NCBI GenBank assembly: GCA_017465845.1
Contig: JAFTVH010000151.1
Coordinates: 1 to 47,945 of the forward strand
Source of the DNA: Lachnospiraceae bacterium
Lineage (GTDB): Bacteria > Bacillota > Clostridia > Lachnospirales > Lachnospiraceae
Length of the DNA: 47,945 bases
Direction of reading: 5' to 3'
The notes below the pieces were generated by a model. The model was not told the origin of the DNA. It worked only from the letters and a program-made list of their open reading frames with translations, and made no database searches. Shown piece after piece: positions 33,778-41,717 of this stretch (positions are counted from its first letter, which is position 1; each line of letters begins with the position of its first letter). The translations under genes and the position numbers were made by a program.

Positions 33778-33796
33778 ATTACTTTTTTCAAAAAAG

Positions 33797-33836
33797 CCTT
33801 GCTTTCACCACCAAAATGTGTAAGCTGTCACTCACA
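33797..33836 (+). repeat. Shared upstream motif, copy A
   Basis: About 40 bases (CTTTC.CACC..AAAAT then TGTAAGCTGTCACTCACA) are shared with 34615-34654. It is 54 bases before the AT-hook gene and is the first recognisable prophage sequence to the right of the non-phage insert. Confidence 0.7.
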
Positions 33837-33890
33837 AGGCGACAAGCCAGTAACAAAATAAATTATCAAACAGAAAGGTGGAACACATTT

Positions 33891-34517
33891 ATGAAGACAG
33901 GACAAATCACAGCAAAATTAAGAGACGCAGTTCAGGTATGCCTCATGGTAGAAGGCAACGAGGTAAAGAGATACAAGAATATCGAATTACCGGACGCAAT
34001 CAAGGAAATTGAGTTAAGCGACTTCCATTTTCACATTGCACAGGACAGCAAAATCACATTCCAAATCCATTATGCACCAGGCGTATTACCAGAAACATTC
34101 CCAATGGCAAGACCAAAGGTAACAAGAGCAGAGAAAGCCGCCGCTAAAGCGAAAGCCAAAGCAAAACAGGAAGAAATCGCCGCTACCGCCGAAGATACCA
34201 CACCTGCTGCCGAGGATACCGTGGAGGTAATGCCCGAAGCAGCCACTACCGAGGAGCCAGCCATCCCGGCAGAGACTATGGCAACCGAAGAACCCTTTAC
34301 CGAAGAAGCTACGCCGCTGGAAGCCGAGACCACTGAGGACATACAGACGGAAAACACCACCGAAGCAACCGATCCGGAGCCCGCTACCGAGGAAGCTACA
34401 TCGGAAGCCATTACCGAAGCTACCATGCCTGAGGTACCCACCGAGGACACCAAGGAAACTGCTCCGACACCTGCAAAGCGTAAAGGTCGTCCGAGAAAGA
34501 ATCCTGTAGCAGCGTAA
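33891..34517 (+). CDS. Acidic phage/mobile-element protein with AT-hook end
   Basis: A 208-residue protein. Residues 1-75 are a small folded domain (MKTGQITAKLRDAVQVCLMV... FHIAQDSKITFQIHYAPG). It continues with an Ala/Lys helix, then a long low-complexity stretch of Thr, Glu, Ala and Pro. It ends in KRKGRPRKNP, an AT-hook with the GRP core that binds the minor groove of AT-rich DNA. The role is unknown; the layout suggests a DNA-tethered acidic protein. Starts behind AAAGGTGG and shares an upstream motif with the SprT-like gene. Confidence 0.7.
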   Translation: MKTGQITAKLRDAVQVCLMVEGNEVKRYKNIELPDAIKEIELSDFHFHIAQDSKITFQIHYAPGVLPETFPMARPKVTRAEKAAAKAKAKAKQEEIAATAEDTTPAAEDTVEVMPEAATTEEPAIPAETMATEEPFTEEATPLEAETTEDIQTENTTEATDPEPATEEATSEAITEATMPEVPTEDTKETAPTPAKRKGRPRKNPVAA

Positions 34518-34549
34518 TCCTAAACAATACCCCCATCCCAAGAGACAAT

Positions 34550-34570
34550 CCGCTCCGGCGGGTTTTCTCT
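34550..34570 (+). terminator. Weak terminator after the AT-hook gene
   Basis: CCGC (34550-34553) pairs with GCGG (34558-34561), followed by GTTTTCTCTGTT. The stem is short. Confidence 0.4.
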
Positions 34571-34614
34571 GTTCCATTCTTCCAAAATTGAACATATCTT
34601 TTAAGCACTTTAGA

Positions 34615-34654
34615 GCTTGTCTTTCCACCGAAAATATGTAAGCTGTCACTCACA
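34615..34654 (+). repeat. Shared upstream motif, copy B
   Basis: This copy repeats CTTTCCACC.AAAAT and an exact TGTAAGCTGTCACTCACA block, ending 33 bases before the SprT-like start. Confidence 0.7.
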
Positions 34655-34687
34655 GCATTAAAACATAATTTTAGGAGGACTTACACC

Positions 34688-35299
34688 ATGTTACAGATAT
34701 CAGAAATCGTAAAGAAAACCGAGGAAATGTTTAACCTATTCAACGAGCGTTTTTACCAGAATGAATTGACCCGCCCGGCAATCACCGTATCTCCGGACGG
34801 CGGACGCGGAGCCTATGGCTGGTGCAGCATCAACCAGATATGGAACGCCAACGGCGAGGGCTATCGAGAAATCAATCTTTGCGCAGAGTACCTCGACCGC
34901 CCTATTATCGAGCTGGCCGCCACGCTTCTACATGAAATGGCACACCTCTACAACCTCGAACATGATATTCAGGACGTAAGCAACAACGGCTATTATCACA
35001 ACATGAGATTTAAGGCAACCGCTGAAGCTCACGGTCTCTACATTGACAAGCATAAGAAATACGGCTGGACGGTAACAACATTATCCCCAGAGGCAGAGGC
35101 ATGGATAACCGCCACCCTTGGCGAAGATACCTTGAATGCAAGCCGCCTGCCGATAGACGGCACCACCAAGGGCGGAAGTAAGAAATCCATTAACCGAAGC
35201 ATCAAATATGTATGTCCGATTTGCGGTACTATCATCCGAGCTACCAGAGAAGTAAATGTAATCTGCGGAGACTGTAACGAACCGTTTGAGCGAACATAA
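34688..35299 (+). CDS. SprT-like zinc metalloprotease
   Basis: A 203-residue protein of the SprT/Spartan-like family. The zinc protease motif HEMAH is followed by a third His/Glu pattern (YYHNMRFKATAEAHGL). A zinc ribbon closes the protein (CPICG...CGDC). Related proteins digest DNA-protein crosslinks or act in phage DNA processing; a role in clearing protein from DNA is plausible here. Starts behind TTTAGGAGGA and shares its upstream motif with the preceding AT-hook gene. Confidence 0.85.
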   Translation: MLQISEIVKKTEEMFNLFNERFYQNELTRPAITVSPDGGRGAYGWCSINQIWNANGEGYREINLCAEYLDRPIIELAATLLHEMAHLYNLEHDIQDVSNNGYYHNMRFKATAEAHGLYIDKHKKYGWTVTTLSPEAEAWITATLGEDTLNASRLPIDGTTKGGSKKSINRSIKYVCPICGTIIRATREVNVICGDCNEPFERT

Positions 35300-35307
35300 C
35301 CGAAAAA

Positions 35308-35339
35308 AGCGCAGGCCATCTCATTTGAAGGCTTGCGCT
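35308..35339 (+). terminator. Hairpin after the SprT-like gene
   Basis: AGCGCAGGCC pairs with GGCTTGCGCT with one mismatch. The following region to 35567 carries no gene; two further small hairpins (CCGCCA/TGGCGG and TGCCTT/AAGGCA) lie in it, before the right prophage end. Confidence 0.5.
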
Positions 35340-35562
35340 AAAATGTTCTCACTATTCTTATACTTTTTAGCGATTACTCTATCGCCGCTCATTCTTATCT
35401 CATAGGGGTGTGCATCAATTCTTGCCGCCATGCCGCTCTACTCATGTTGGCGGAATGTGTTGCCTTGAACTATAAGGCATTGAAGAAGTACGGAAGTAAG
35501 AATGTCCATAAAACAAGGCATTTCCGTGACTTACGGTGAAATGGTGCGTTTATAGGGCGGTA

Positions 35563-36489
35563 CTATTTTGTACTAAAGTTTGTTCCTTTAGACAGGTACT
35601 GTTTTGCAGGGTCTGCCTTTCTTTCCATACGAAGCTTTAAAGAATAAGCATGTTCACCCGGGTTCCAGCCTGTGGAATGAGTACAGTATTTTTCAATGAG
35701 ATCAGGACGTTTTCTGAACCATTGATTGTACTCTGAGTTATGGCCACTGGACTCTGTCACATAGTATCCAAGGTGCAGGAACATTTCATTTCTCACCTGC
35801 TCTTTATTATAAAATTCGGGCTTCTTCATCAACTCTCTCAAACGTGGATACAGATCCTGCCCATTGTGCTTAAGTTCAATATAAAATGCCTGATGATTTA
35901 TACCTGCACACTTATAAACGATTTCCTCAGCAGGCACATCCAACCATTCTGCCAGCATATGAATGGTTCCCTGGACACTATGACACAGACCGGTAACCTC
36001 CACATTGGTATATCTCTGCATGGCATTGCACAGCATGGGCATGGGATTGGTATAATTTAAAAAGACCGCATTGGGACAATATATTTCAATATCCTTACAG
36101 ATATCCAGCATCAGCGGAATATTCCTGAGCGCCCTGAAAATACCTGACACACTTCTGGTATCACCCACATTGATGTCCACACCGTACTTCTTGGGAATCT
36201 CAATATCATACCTCCAGATATCCACATCTCCGTTAAAAACTGTACATAAGACACCGTCCGCTCCTTTCAGTGCTTCTACGCGGTCCGTAGTCTTCACAAT
36301 TTTACAATCCGGGCACTCCATCTTTTCTTTAATCTTCAAACAGATTTCATAGATATGATTGAGATTTTCTTCATTAATATCCATGAGTGCAATCTCACAA
36401 TCCCTGAATGATGGAAATGTCAGCAAATCCCTTACCGTCTTGGTGGTAAACTGCAGGCTGCCGGCACCGATAAATGCAAATTTCTTCAT
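35563..36489 (-). pseudogene. N-terminal part of split GH4 alpha-galactosidase
   Basis: It holds the first ~302 residues of a GH4 glycosidase: the NAD-binding [14 protein letters not shown], the acidic turn (ALMDIN), [11 protein letters not shown]-like [12 protein letters not shown], the metal-site Cys in GLCHS, the His in INHQAF, and [15 protein letters not shown]. The frame then enters the prophage repeat at 35583 and ends at a stop after six foreign codons. The enzyme normally has ~440 residues, which equals this part plus the fragment at 5695-6122. It has an AraC gene divergent at 36660. Confidence 0.9.
35568..35583 (-). repeat. Prophage terminal repeat, right (att arm)
   Basis: This is an exact inverted copy of 6123-6138. 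Chromosomal GH4 sequence resumes at 35584. Confidence 0.7.
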
Positions 36490-36659
36490 GATGCAATTCT
36501 CCTTTACTTTTTCTTCATTATATAAAAATCATCATTCCTCCGGAATACACTTTTCTTCTAAAAACATGGACATAATTACTGTTCTATGTTAAGCTTAATA
36601 AGTAACCGTTTTGTATGCAAAGTACACAATGGCAAATGAAGCTAACGGAGAGACAGACT

Positions 36660-37469
36660 ATGTATCTATACAATGGTGACCTGAAAGATATCTCAAACTT
36701 AAAGAGCACTTCCTTTCTGCAGATTAACAGTTGCGGAATTCAGCTGCCGACAGTCCAGCCATTGACAACCCTTAGGAAAAAGGGGCGTGTTGATTACCAC
36801 ATCATATATATTGCGTCAGGACAGTGCGAAATAGAATACAAAGATAAAATCCATCTTTTGAAACAAGGCTTTGTACTGTATCCGCCCAATGTACCGCAGA
36901 AGTATACAGAATATGAAGATACGAAAAAAATGTGGTTGCATTTTACCGGTAATAATATAGAGGAAATTCTTGCAGATGCCAAGTTAGGTTATGGTGTCCA
37001 TCCAATCAGTCCTTCTCCCATCATTGAGAAGATGTTCATACAGCTGGTAGCCGAACATAACCAGAAACTGAATGTATCCAACGAAAAAGGGCTGCTGCTC
37101 TCTCTCCTTTATACTCTTGGCAAACTGGTAAATAGTGTTGGAACCACAAACGTCAAGATAAATGAGACCGTTACCTTTATTACAACTCATTACAATACAG
37201 AAATCAGCATAAAAGAGCTGGCAGACTCCTGTAATCTAAGTCAAAGCCGCTATATGTACCTTTTCAAAGAACAGACCGGCATGGCTCCACACGCATTCCA
37301 GCAGACACTCAGAATCAAAAACTGTATGACACTGCTTTCCTCCACCCGGCTTAGCATTGCGGACATCTGCGAATTATCAGGCTATCATGATCCCTTGTAT
37401 TTCAGCAGAGTATTCCGAAAATATGTTGGAGTATCGCCAAGACAGTACCGGAATAACACCAGGACGTAA
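36660..37469 (+). CDS. AraC-family regulator of the GH4 gene
   Basis: A 269-residue regulator with a cupin sensor (DYHIIYIASGQCEIEYKDK...FVLYPPNVPQKY) and a C-terminal AraC HTH pair (KELADSCNLSQSRYMYLFKEQTG; DICELSGYHDPLYFSRVFRKYVGVSPRQYR). It is divergent from the GH4 alpha-galactosidase with ~170 bases between, the standard layout for raffinose/melibiose regulators. ATG 36660 is preceded by ACGGAGAG; in-frame ATGs at 36636 and 36615 are less well placed. Its target gene is interrupted, so its output is at present silent in this genome. Confidence 0.85.
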   Translation: MYLYNGDLKDISNLKSTSFLQINSCGIQLPTVQPLTTLRKKGRVDYHIIYIASGQCEIEYKDKIHLLKQGFVLYPPNVPQKYTEYEDTKKMWLHFTGNNIEEILADAKLGYGVHPISPSPIIEKMFIQLVAEHNQKLNVSNEKGLLLSLLYTLGKLVNSVGTTNVKINETVTFITTHYNTEISIKELADSCNLSQSRYMYLFKEQTGMAPHAFQQTLRIKNCMTLLSSTRLSIADICELSGYHDPLYFSRVFRKYVGVSPRQYRNNTRT

Positions 37470-37512
37470 GGCCGAACACAATCCTGCCAATCTCATATCT
37501 CGTAAAAAATAC

Positions 37513-37541
37513 TATACACTTTTTTGGAAATATGCTATACT
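37513..37541 (+). promoter_or_regulatory. Putative promoter of the carbamate-kinase-like gene
   Basis: TATACA (37513-37518) and TATACT (37536-37541) are 17 bases apart, with an extended TG upstream of the -10 box. Confidence 0.5.
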
Positions 37542-37652
37542 GGTTACAGTTCAGACGGCTTTACAAATGGCGCGGTATGGACTGTTTTCAATTCATCTCA
37601 CCCTATCCTGCCATGCAGCAGATGCGGGCGATATTTTCAGGAGGAACATCCT

Positions 37653-38588
37653 ATGAGCAAGAAGAAAGTGGTTGTGTCCCTGGGGCATGATGCGCTTGGT
37701 TATACCACGAACCAGCAGAGGGACGCAGTACAAATAACTGCCAGAGCACTGGCAGATCTGATTGAAGAAGATTATCAGCTGACCATTACACACAGTAACG
37801 GACCTCAGGTCAGCATGATCCACAAGGCTATGACCGAGCTTCGCAGAGTGTATATCGATTATACACCGGCACCTATGTGTGTCTGCTCCGCTATGAGCCA
37901 GGGATATGTAGGTTATGATATTCAGAATTCTCTGCGTGGAGAATTGCTTGGCCGCGGCATTTCCAAGCCTGTCAGCACCATTCTGACGCAGGTAACCGTA
38001 GACCCCTACGATGAAGCTTTCTATGAGCCTACCAAGGTCATTGGCCGTTATATGTCAAAGGAAGATGCCGAAACTGAAATCAAGAAAGGCAATTATGTGC
38101 AGGAGGATCCCGGTATCGGTTTCCGCCGCGTAGTTGCAGCTCCCCAGCCCATTGATATCGTGGAAATCGAAGCTATCCGTGCATTGGTAGCTGCAGATCA
38201 GATTGTCATTGCCTGTGGCGGTGGCGGTATACCCGTTATTGAGCAAAAAGGTGCATTAAAAGGTGCTTCCGCAGTCATTGAAAAGGATGCCATCGCCGGA
38301 AAGCTGGCTGCTGACCTTGAAACGGACGAGTTGATTATTCTGACCAGCGTAGATAATGTTTACCTTAATTTTGAGAAAGAAAGTCAGGAGGCCATTTCTT
38401 CCATGACTGTAGAGGAAGCTAAGGCTGCCATTGCGGATGGGCAGTTTGAAGCAGGTACCATGCTGCCTAAGATTGAAGCTGCCATCTATTATCTGGAAAA
38501 AGTTCCCCACGGTAAAGTACTCATTACCTCCATGAAAGCAGTAAAGGATGCTGTGAAGGGTAAAGCCGGTACGATTATCACTGCTTAA
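37653..38588 (+). CDS. Carbamate kinase-like protein
   Basis: A 311-residue protein of the amino-acid kinase fold. It carries the typical C-terminal parts: ACGGGGIPVIE, VIEKDAIAGKLAADL, LTSVDNVYLNF and AGTMLPKIEAAIYYLE. The N-terminal phosphate-binding segment usually reads VALGGNAL; here it is VVSLGHDALG, with GH-D in place of GG-N, a variant. The enzyme would make ATP from carbamoyl phosphate. No arginine deiminase, ornithine transcarbamylase or transport partner is nearby. Starts behind AGGAGGAA. Confidence 0.85.
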   Translation: MSKKKVVVSLGHDALGYTTNQQRDAVQITARALADLIEEDYQLTITHSNGPQVSMIHKAMTELRRVYIDYTPAPMCVCSAMSQGYVGYDIQNSLRGELLGRGISKPVSTILTQVTVDPYDEAFYEPTKVIGRYMSKEDAETEIKKGNYVQEDPGIGFRRVVAAPQPIDIVEIEAIRALVAADQIVIACGGGGIPVIEQKGALKGASAVIEKDAIAGKLAADLETDELIILTSVDNVYLNFEKESQEAISSMTVEEAKAAIADGQFEAGTMLPKIEAAIYYLEKVPHGKVLITSMKAVKDAVKGKAGTIITA

Positions 38589-38634
38589 GCAACATTTCAT
38601 CAGAGTTCAGCCAGTCTGACAGTATTTATAAAGA

Positions 38635-38679
38635 AGGCGCACTTACCTTCCGGCTCCGATAGCCGATGTAAGTGCGCCT
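38635..38679. terminator. Long hairpin covering the lspA stop
   Basis: AGGCGCACTTAC (38635-38646) pairs perfectly with GTAAGTGCGCCT (38668-38679), with a second small stem GGCT/AGCC inside. It contains the lspA stop codon and probably ends both convergent transcripts. Read leftward it continues TTCTTTATAAA. Confidence 0.7.
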
Positions 38680-39107
38680 ATTATAATGCAGAAATCTGAA
38701 AGATTGAAAATGATATTGCGCAGTCGTTTCCATTTCACACCGAAGCTGAAATAATCTACTACGTACTTGCGCTTCAATCTATCGTATGTATTGCTGAAAG
38801 CACCGCCCAGAAGAAGAGCCAGCCCGATCCGCAACATATTGTTTCCCTTCTGTCCCAAACTGAAAATGAAGACTGCAGCTGCTACCAGTGTCATGATCAC
38901 CGATAACGCAGCTACTGCTTTTTGTCTGGATTGACCGGCATTCAACATAGCTCCCCGATTGTGGTGCTTATGAATCAGGAGTCTGCCGCCCCACAGCTTA
39001 CGGGTTTGCCCCTCTATGACTGTTCTTTCAATATAATTTTTAATCCACAGATCCCCTGCAAAAATAACTGCTATGAGGCTGATACATAATCCTGTTATCA
39101 CAAACAT
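38643..39107 (-). CDS. lspA: Lipoprotein signal peptidase (signal peptidase II)
   Basis: A 154-residue membrane protein with about four hydrophobic segments. The catalytic Asp pair is probably D109 in SNTYDR and D138 in FNLSD. The NxG region is unusual (HHNRGAMLN, where many have N.G.AF). It removes the signal of prolipoproteins after lipid attachment. It follows the S1-domain gene by 18 bases, so the two share a transcript. Confidence 0.85.
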   Translation of the reverse strand: MFVITGLCISLIAVIFAGDLWIKNYIERTVIEGQTRKLWGGRLLIHKHHNRGAMLNAGQSRQKAVAALSVIMTLVAAAVFIFSLGQKGNNMLRIGLALLLGGAFSNTYDRLKRKYVVDYFSFGVKWKRLRNIIFNLSDFCIIIGALTSAIGAGR

Positions 39108-39125
39108 ATCCTCTGTTCAAACTTT

Positions 39126-40139
39126 TTACAGATCCAGCTTCAGGTTAGCAAACAGACTTCCAAGACTGGTGGTTGCGTTTCCATCCGATTCATAGTGGAA
39201 CTCTTCAATGGTATCTGCTTCCTTCGCCTCAACCTCTTCCAGGGCCTTAATGCTTAAAGAAATCTTGCCATCGTTAGTGTTCAGCACCTTAGCCTTTACC
39301 TTATCGCCTACTGTAAGTACTTCAGAAGGCTTCTTGATTCTTTTCTGGCTGATCTGGGAAATATGAACCAGACCACTGAGACCATCCCCCAGATTAATGA
39401 ATGCACCGTAAGGCATCAGACTTTCAACGGTACCTTCGAGTACACTGCCGGGAATCACCATGGCAATCTTACGGGCATGCTCCTGGGCTGCTTCCTCCTT
39501 CAATACCATTTTTGCTGAAAGTACCAGTTTCTTCTTCTCTTTATCCACAGTGATAACTTTGGCTTTTAAAGTTTTCCCCAGCCAGGGATTTACATCTTCC
39601 ACATATTCCAGGGAAAGCTGGGATGCGGGAATAAATCCTCTAATATCCTCCACATAGCAGATAGCTCCACCGTTAGTCACGCCACCTACCTTAACTGTCA
39701 AAACAGTCTGCTCATCCATATAGCTCTGCAATTTTTCCCATGCAAGGATATCGTTGGCTGACTTTCTGGAAAGCTGAATATTTCCCTGTCCGTCATCCAT
39801 ACGAACCACTGTTGCTTCCAGTGTATCACCCACCTTCACGTCTCTCAAAATGGAGAAATCAGGTGCATCGCTCATATCCCCTGCTTTGATTACACCCTGA
39901 GCATAATAGCGCAGATCCAAAATCACACCTTCTTCACTGACATCGATTACGGTACCGGAGATGATATCTCCCTCAGCAATCTTACGGAACGACGCTTCCA
40001 ACTCTCTGCTGTAATCTGCCATTGTCTCTGTTACTTCCGAAGCCAATGCCTCAGCTGTGCTATCTCCTGCAGCTTCTTCTGACGCAGGTCCCCCATCTTC
40101 TACTGCAGTTGTTTCCAATACTTCCTTGAGTTCTTCCAT
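39126..40139 (-). CDS. S1-domain RNA-binding protein (rpsA-like)
   Basis: A 337-residue protein with an acidic N-terminal ~45 residues and at least three S1 domains. Visible blocks are ISGTVIDVSEEGVILDLRYYAQGVIK near residue 57-90, GGVTNGGAICYVEDIRGFIPASQLS, and the most typical, PGSVLEGTVESLMPYGAFINLGDGLSGLVHISQIS, near the C-terminus. In Firmicutes such proteins are ribosomal-protein-S1 homologues or RNA-handling factors; a role in translation is likely. Starts behind GGGAGG at 40139; the longer frame is rejected. Confidence 0.9.
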   Translation of the reverse strand: MEELKEVLETTAVEDGGPASEEAAGDSTAEALASEVTETMADYSRELEASFRKIAEGDIISGTVIDVSEEGVILDLRYYAQGVIKAGDMSDAPDFSILRDVKVGDTLEATVVRMDDGQGNIQLSRKSANDILAWEKLQSYMDEQTVLTVKVGGVTNGGAICYVEDIRGFIPASQLSLEYVEDVNPWLGKTLKAKVITVDKEKKKLVLSAKMVLKEEAAQEHARKIAMVIPGSVLEGTVESLMPYGAFINLGDGLSGLVHISQISQKRIKKPSEVLTVGDKVKAKVLNTNDGKISLSIKALEEVEAKEADTIEEFHYESDGNATTSLGSLFANLKLDL

Positions 40140-40232
40140 GATGTAACCTCCCTGTACTTTACATTTTCCTTCAGTATAACGCAAAAAGGCTGCCGATGCC
40201 GCGACAACCTCCCTTACCAAAACTTCTTTCTT

Positions 40233-40261
40233 ATCATAACAGATTCCCGGAAAAAAGTCCA
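40233..40261 (-). promoter_or_regulatory. Promoter of the S1-domain gene
   Basis: Read leftward, TGGACT (40256-40261) and TATGAT (40233-40238) are 17 bases apart. Confidence 0.45.
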
Positions 40262-40311
40262 GTACCAAGTTGCATTTTACCAATAAAACGGTTACAGCTC
40301 AGCCCGTATGC

Positions 40312-40809
40312 TTATGATATCGGACAATAGAACACCAGAATCCCCATTTCGTCCGCTCCCTCCACATAGCGACAGGACACATAATAATCTCCCAGAGTAA
40401 AAGAATTCAAATTCTCTTTCAGAATCATATATTCCATTGTAGCAAAGTTCACCACGCAGATATCCTGTCCGTTCCACGAAACATCACCTTCAAAATATCC
40501 CCTGCCCATATCAATCCTGCCTCTTACTTTAAGTGCTCCGGACTGCATCTGATGCAGTTTGGTGCCACTGTCAGAAGTATCTGACAGCGGAATGCAGTAC
40601 ATTTCATCGGTTCCCAAAATTCCAATCCCAATACTGTTATCCCCATTTGAACCCCACGGATCCTGTTCCAGCCAAAGCAGAATCTCATCCTGAGTTACTT
40701 CCTTTTCCGGTTCCCATTCCGTCCTCACTGACAGGCCCTTCCAAAGCAAAAGACAAATAATGCACAAACCGCTAAAACCACCAACAAGAGTAAGCATCAT
40801 TTTTTTCAT
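40312..40809 (-). CDS. Membrane-anchored hypothetical protein
   Basis: A 165-residue protein with an N-terminal hydrophobic segment (LTLVGGFSGLCIICLLLW) and an exported-looking acidic/Trp-rich body (EILLWLEQDPWGSNGDNSIG...). No lipobox of normal form is seen. I do not recognise the family. ATG 40809 has GGGGG seven bases ahead; another ATG at 40815 is too close to it. Confidence 0.6.
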   Translation of the reverse strand: MKKMMLTLVGGFSGLCIICLLLWKGLSVRTEWEPEKEVTQDEILLWLEQDPWGSNGDNSIGIGILGTDEMYCIPLSDTSDSGTKLHQMQSGALKVRGRIDMGRGYFEGDVSWNGQDICVVNFATMEYMILKENLNSFTLGDYYVSCRYVEGADEMGILVFYCPIS

Positions 40810-41012
40810 ATTCATTCCCCCGTACACACAATGTCATTCTACACACAACATTATATCTTCTTTGAATAACATTTTAAAGCAAAATTTAGTTTTCTTAAAT
40901 TCTTACCTTTATCATACCTTATTTATTTTTATATTTCAACAAATATATCGAATTTTATCATATGTTTTTGGAATACTCATAGCGTACAATTTCATAAAGG
41001 AGTGATTATCAT

Positions 41013-41327
41013 ATGTATGAAGACCTTTTTTACCAGAGATTGATTCAATTACGCACCCTCAAAAATGTATCTGCCCGGGAGATGAGTTTGAGCATCGGAC
41101 AAAGCGCCAGCTATATCAATACCCTGGAAAACCAGAAAGCACTACCCTCTATGGCTGCTTTTTTCTATATCTGTGAATACCTGGGTGTGACTCCTAGTGA
41201 ATTCTTTGATGGCAACAATCCATTTCCTGTTGAATTGCAAAGCATTGTAGAGGTCCTGAAAGAATTGGATCCCGAGCAGCTTTCTCATTTGGAGTATATT
41301 GCACGCCAGATGAAAAAGAAAAAATAA
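41013..41327 (+). CDS. XRE-family transcriptional regulator
   Basis: A 104-residue protein. Residues ~6-65 are a Cro/C1-type helix-turn-helix (QLRTLKNVSAREMSLSIGQSASYINTLENQKALPSM...LGVTPSEFF). The C-terminal ~40 residues are a short helical region ending in KKKK. No neighbouring operon on this strand. Starts behind AAAGGAGTG at normal spacing. Confidence 0.8.
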   Translation: MYEDLFYQRLIQLRTLKNVSAREMSLSIGQSASYINTLENQKALPSMAAFFYICEYLGVTPSEFFDGNNPFPVELQSIVEVLKELDPEQLSHLEYIARQMKKKK

Positions 41328-41343
41328 CTGTCTTATGAGACAA

Positions 41344-41394
41344 AAGAGGATATCGTGGCAGAAACCATACGTTTGCTCTGCCCAATATCCTCTT
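41344..41394. terminator. Bidirectional terminator hairpin
   Basis: AAGAGGATAT (41344-41353) pairs perfectly with ATATCCTCTT (41385-41394), with an inner GGCAGA/TCTGCC stem. It lies between the XRE gene and the end of the min operon. Confidence 0.65.
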
Positions 41395-41420
41395 GCCTTG
41401 GCTCTCGCCAAATGGATGTA

Positions 41421-41699
41421 TTACCTGGACGGTTTGTGCTTCATGTCCTTAATCGGAATATTGGCAAACAGCGCAGGAACAGTACCGTTACTGCCATCTG
41501 ACTCAGTCTCGGTAATCTGGATATCAAGCCCCTGGGCATCAATATCCATGTATTTTGAGATAACTGCAATGATATCGTTCTTGATCATCTCCATCATCTC
41601 GGGTGAGCAGTTCGCTCTGTCTGATACCAGCAAAAGCTTCAATCGATCCTTGGCAACTTCTCCGGAACCTTTCTTGCGGAAAAAATCCATTATCTTCAT
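41421..41699 (-). CDS. minE: Cell division topological specificity factor MinE
   Basis: A 92-residue protein: an N-terminal membrane/MinD-binding segment (MDFFRKKGSGEVAKDRLKLLL, with the conserved AK.RL..LL), then the beta dimer region (MMEMIKNDIIAVISKYMDID). It stimulates MinD ATPase and sets pole-to-pole oscillation. It is last in the minC-minD-minE order. Confidence 0.92.
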   Translation of the reverse strand: MKIMDFFRKKGSGEVAKDRLKLLLVSDRANCSPEMMEMIKNDIIAVISKYMDIDAQGLDIQITETESDGSNGTVPALFANIPIKDMKHKPSR

Positions 41700-41717
41700 G
41701 GCCGTTCCTCCCCCTTT

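Larger units (their letters stand above)
6123..35583. mobile_element. Siphovirus-type prophage inserted in a GH4 gene
   Basis: A 29,461-base element with HK97-type head genes, a long-tail module with tape measure, a lysis cassette and a serine-recombinase cassette, almost all on the minus strand. Its two ends are a perfect 16-bp inverted repeat. Removing it exactly rejoins the GH4 gene in frame. No repressor, replication gene, small terminase or HNH nuclease is seen. Instead a non-phage segment occupies about 30.22-33.79 kb, so the element is probably a deleted, defective prophage. Excision may still be possible because two recombinases keep their catalytic serine. Confidence 0.85.

Noticed and set aside
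34070-34649. Long leftward frames opposite the AT-hook gene
   Set aside because: They are low-complexity Ser/Val or Gly/Phe sequence, a by-product of the repetitive Thr/Glu/Ala codons on the other strand.
35300-35567. Small hairpins near the right prophage end as a CRISPR or small RNA
   Set aside because: There is no regular repeat-spacer pattern and no promoter; they are short and of unequal sequence.
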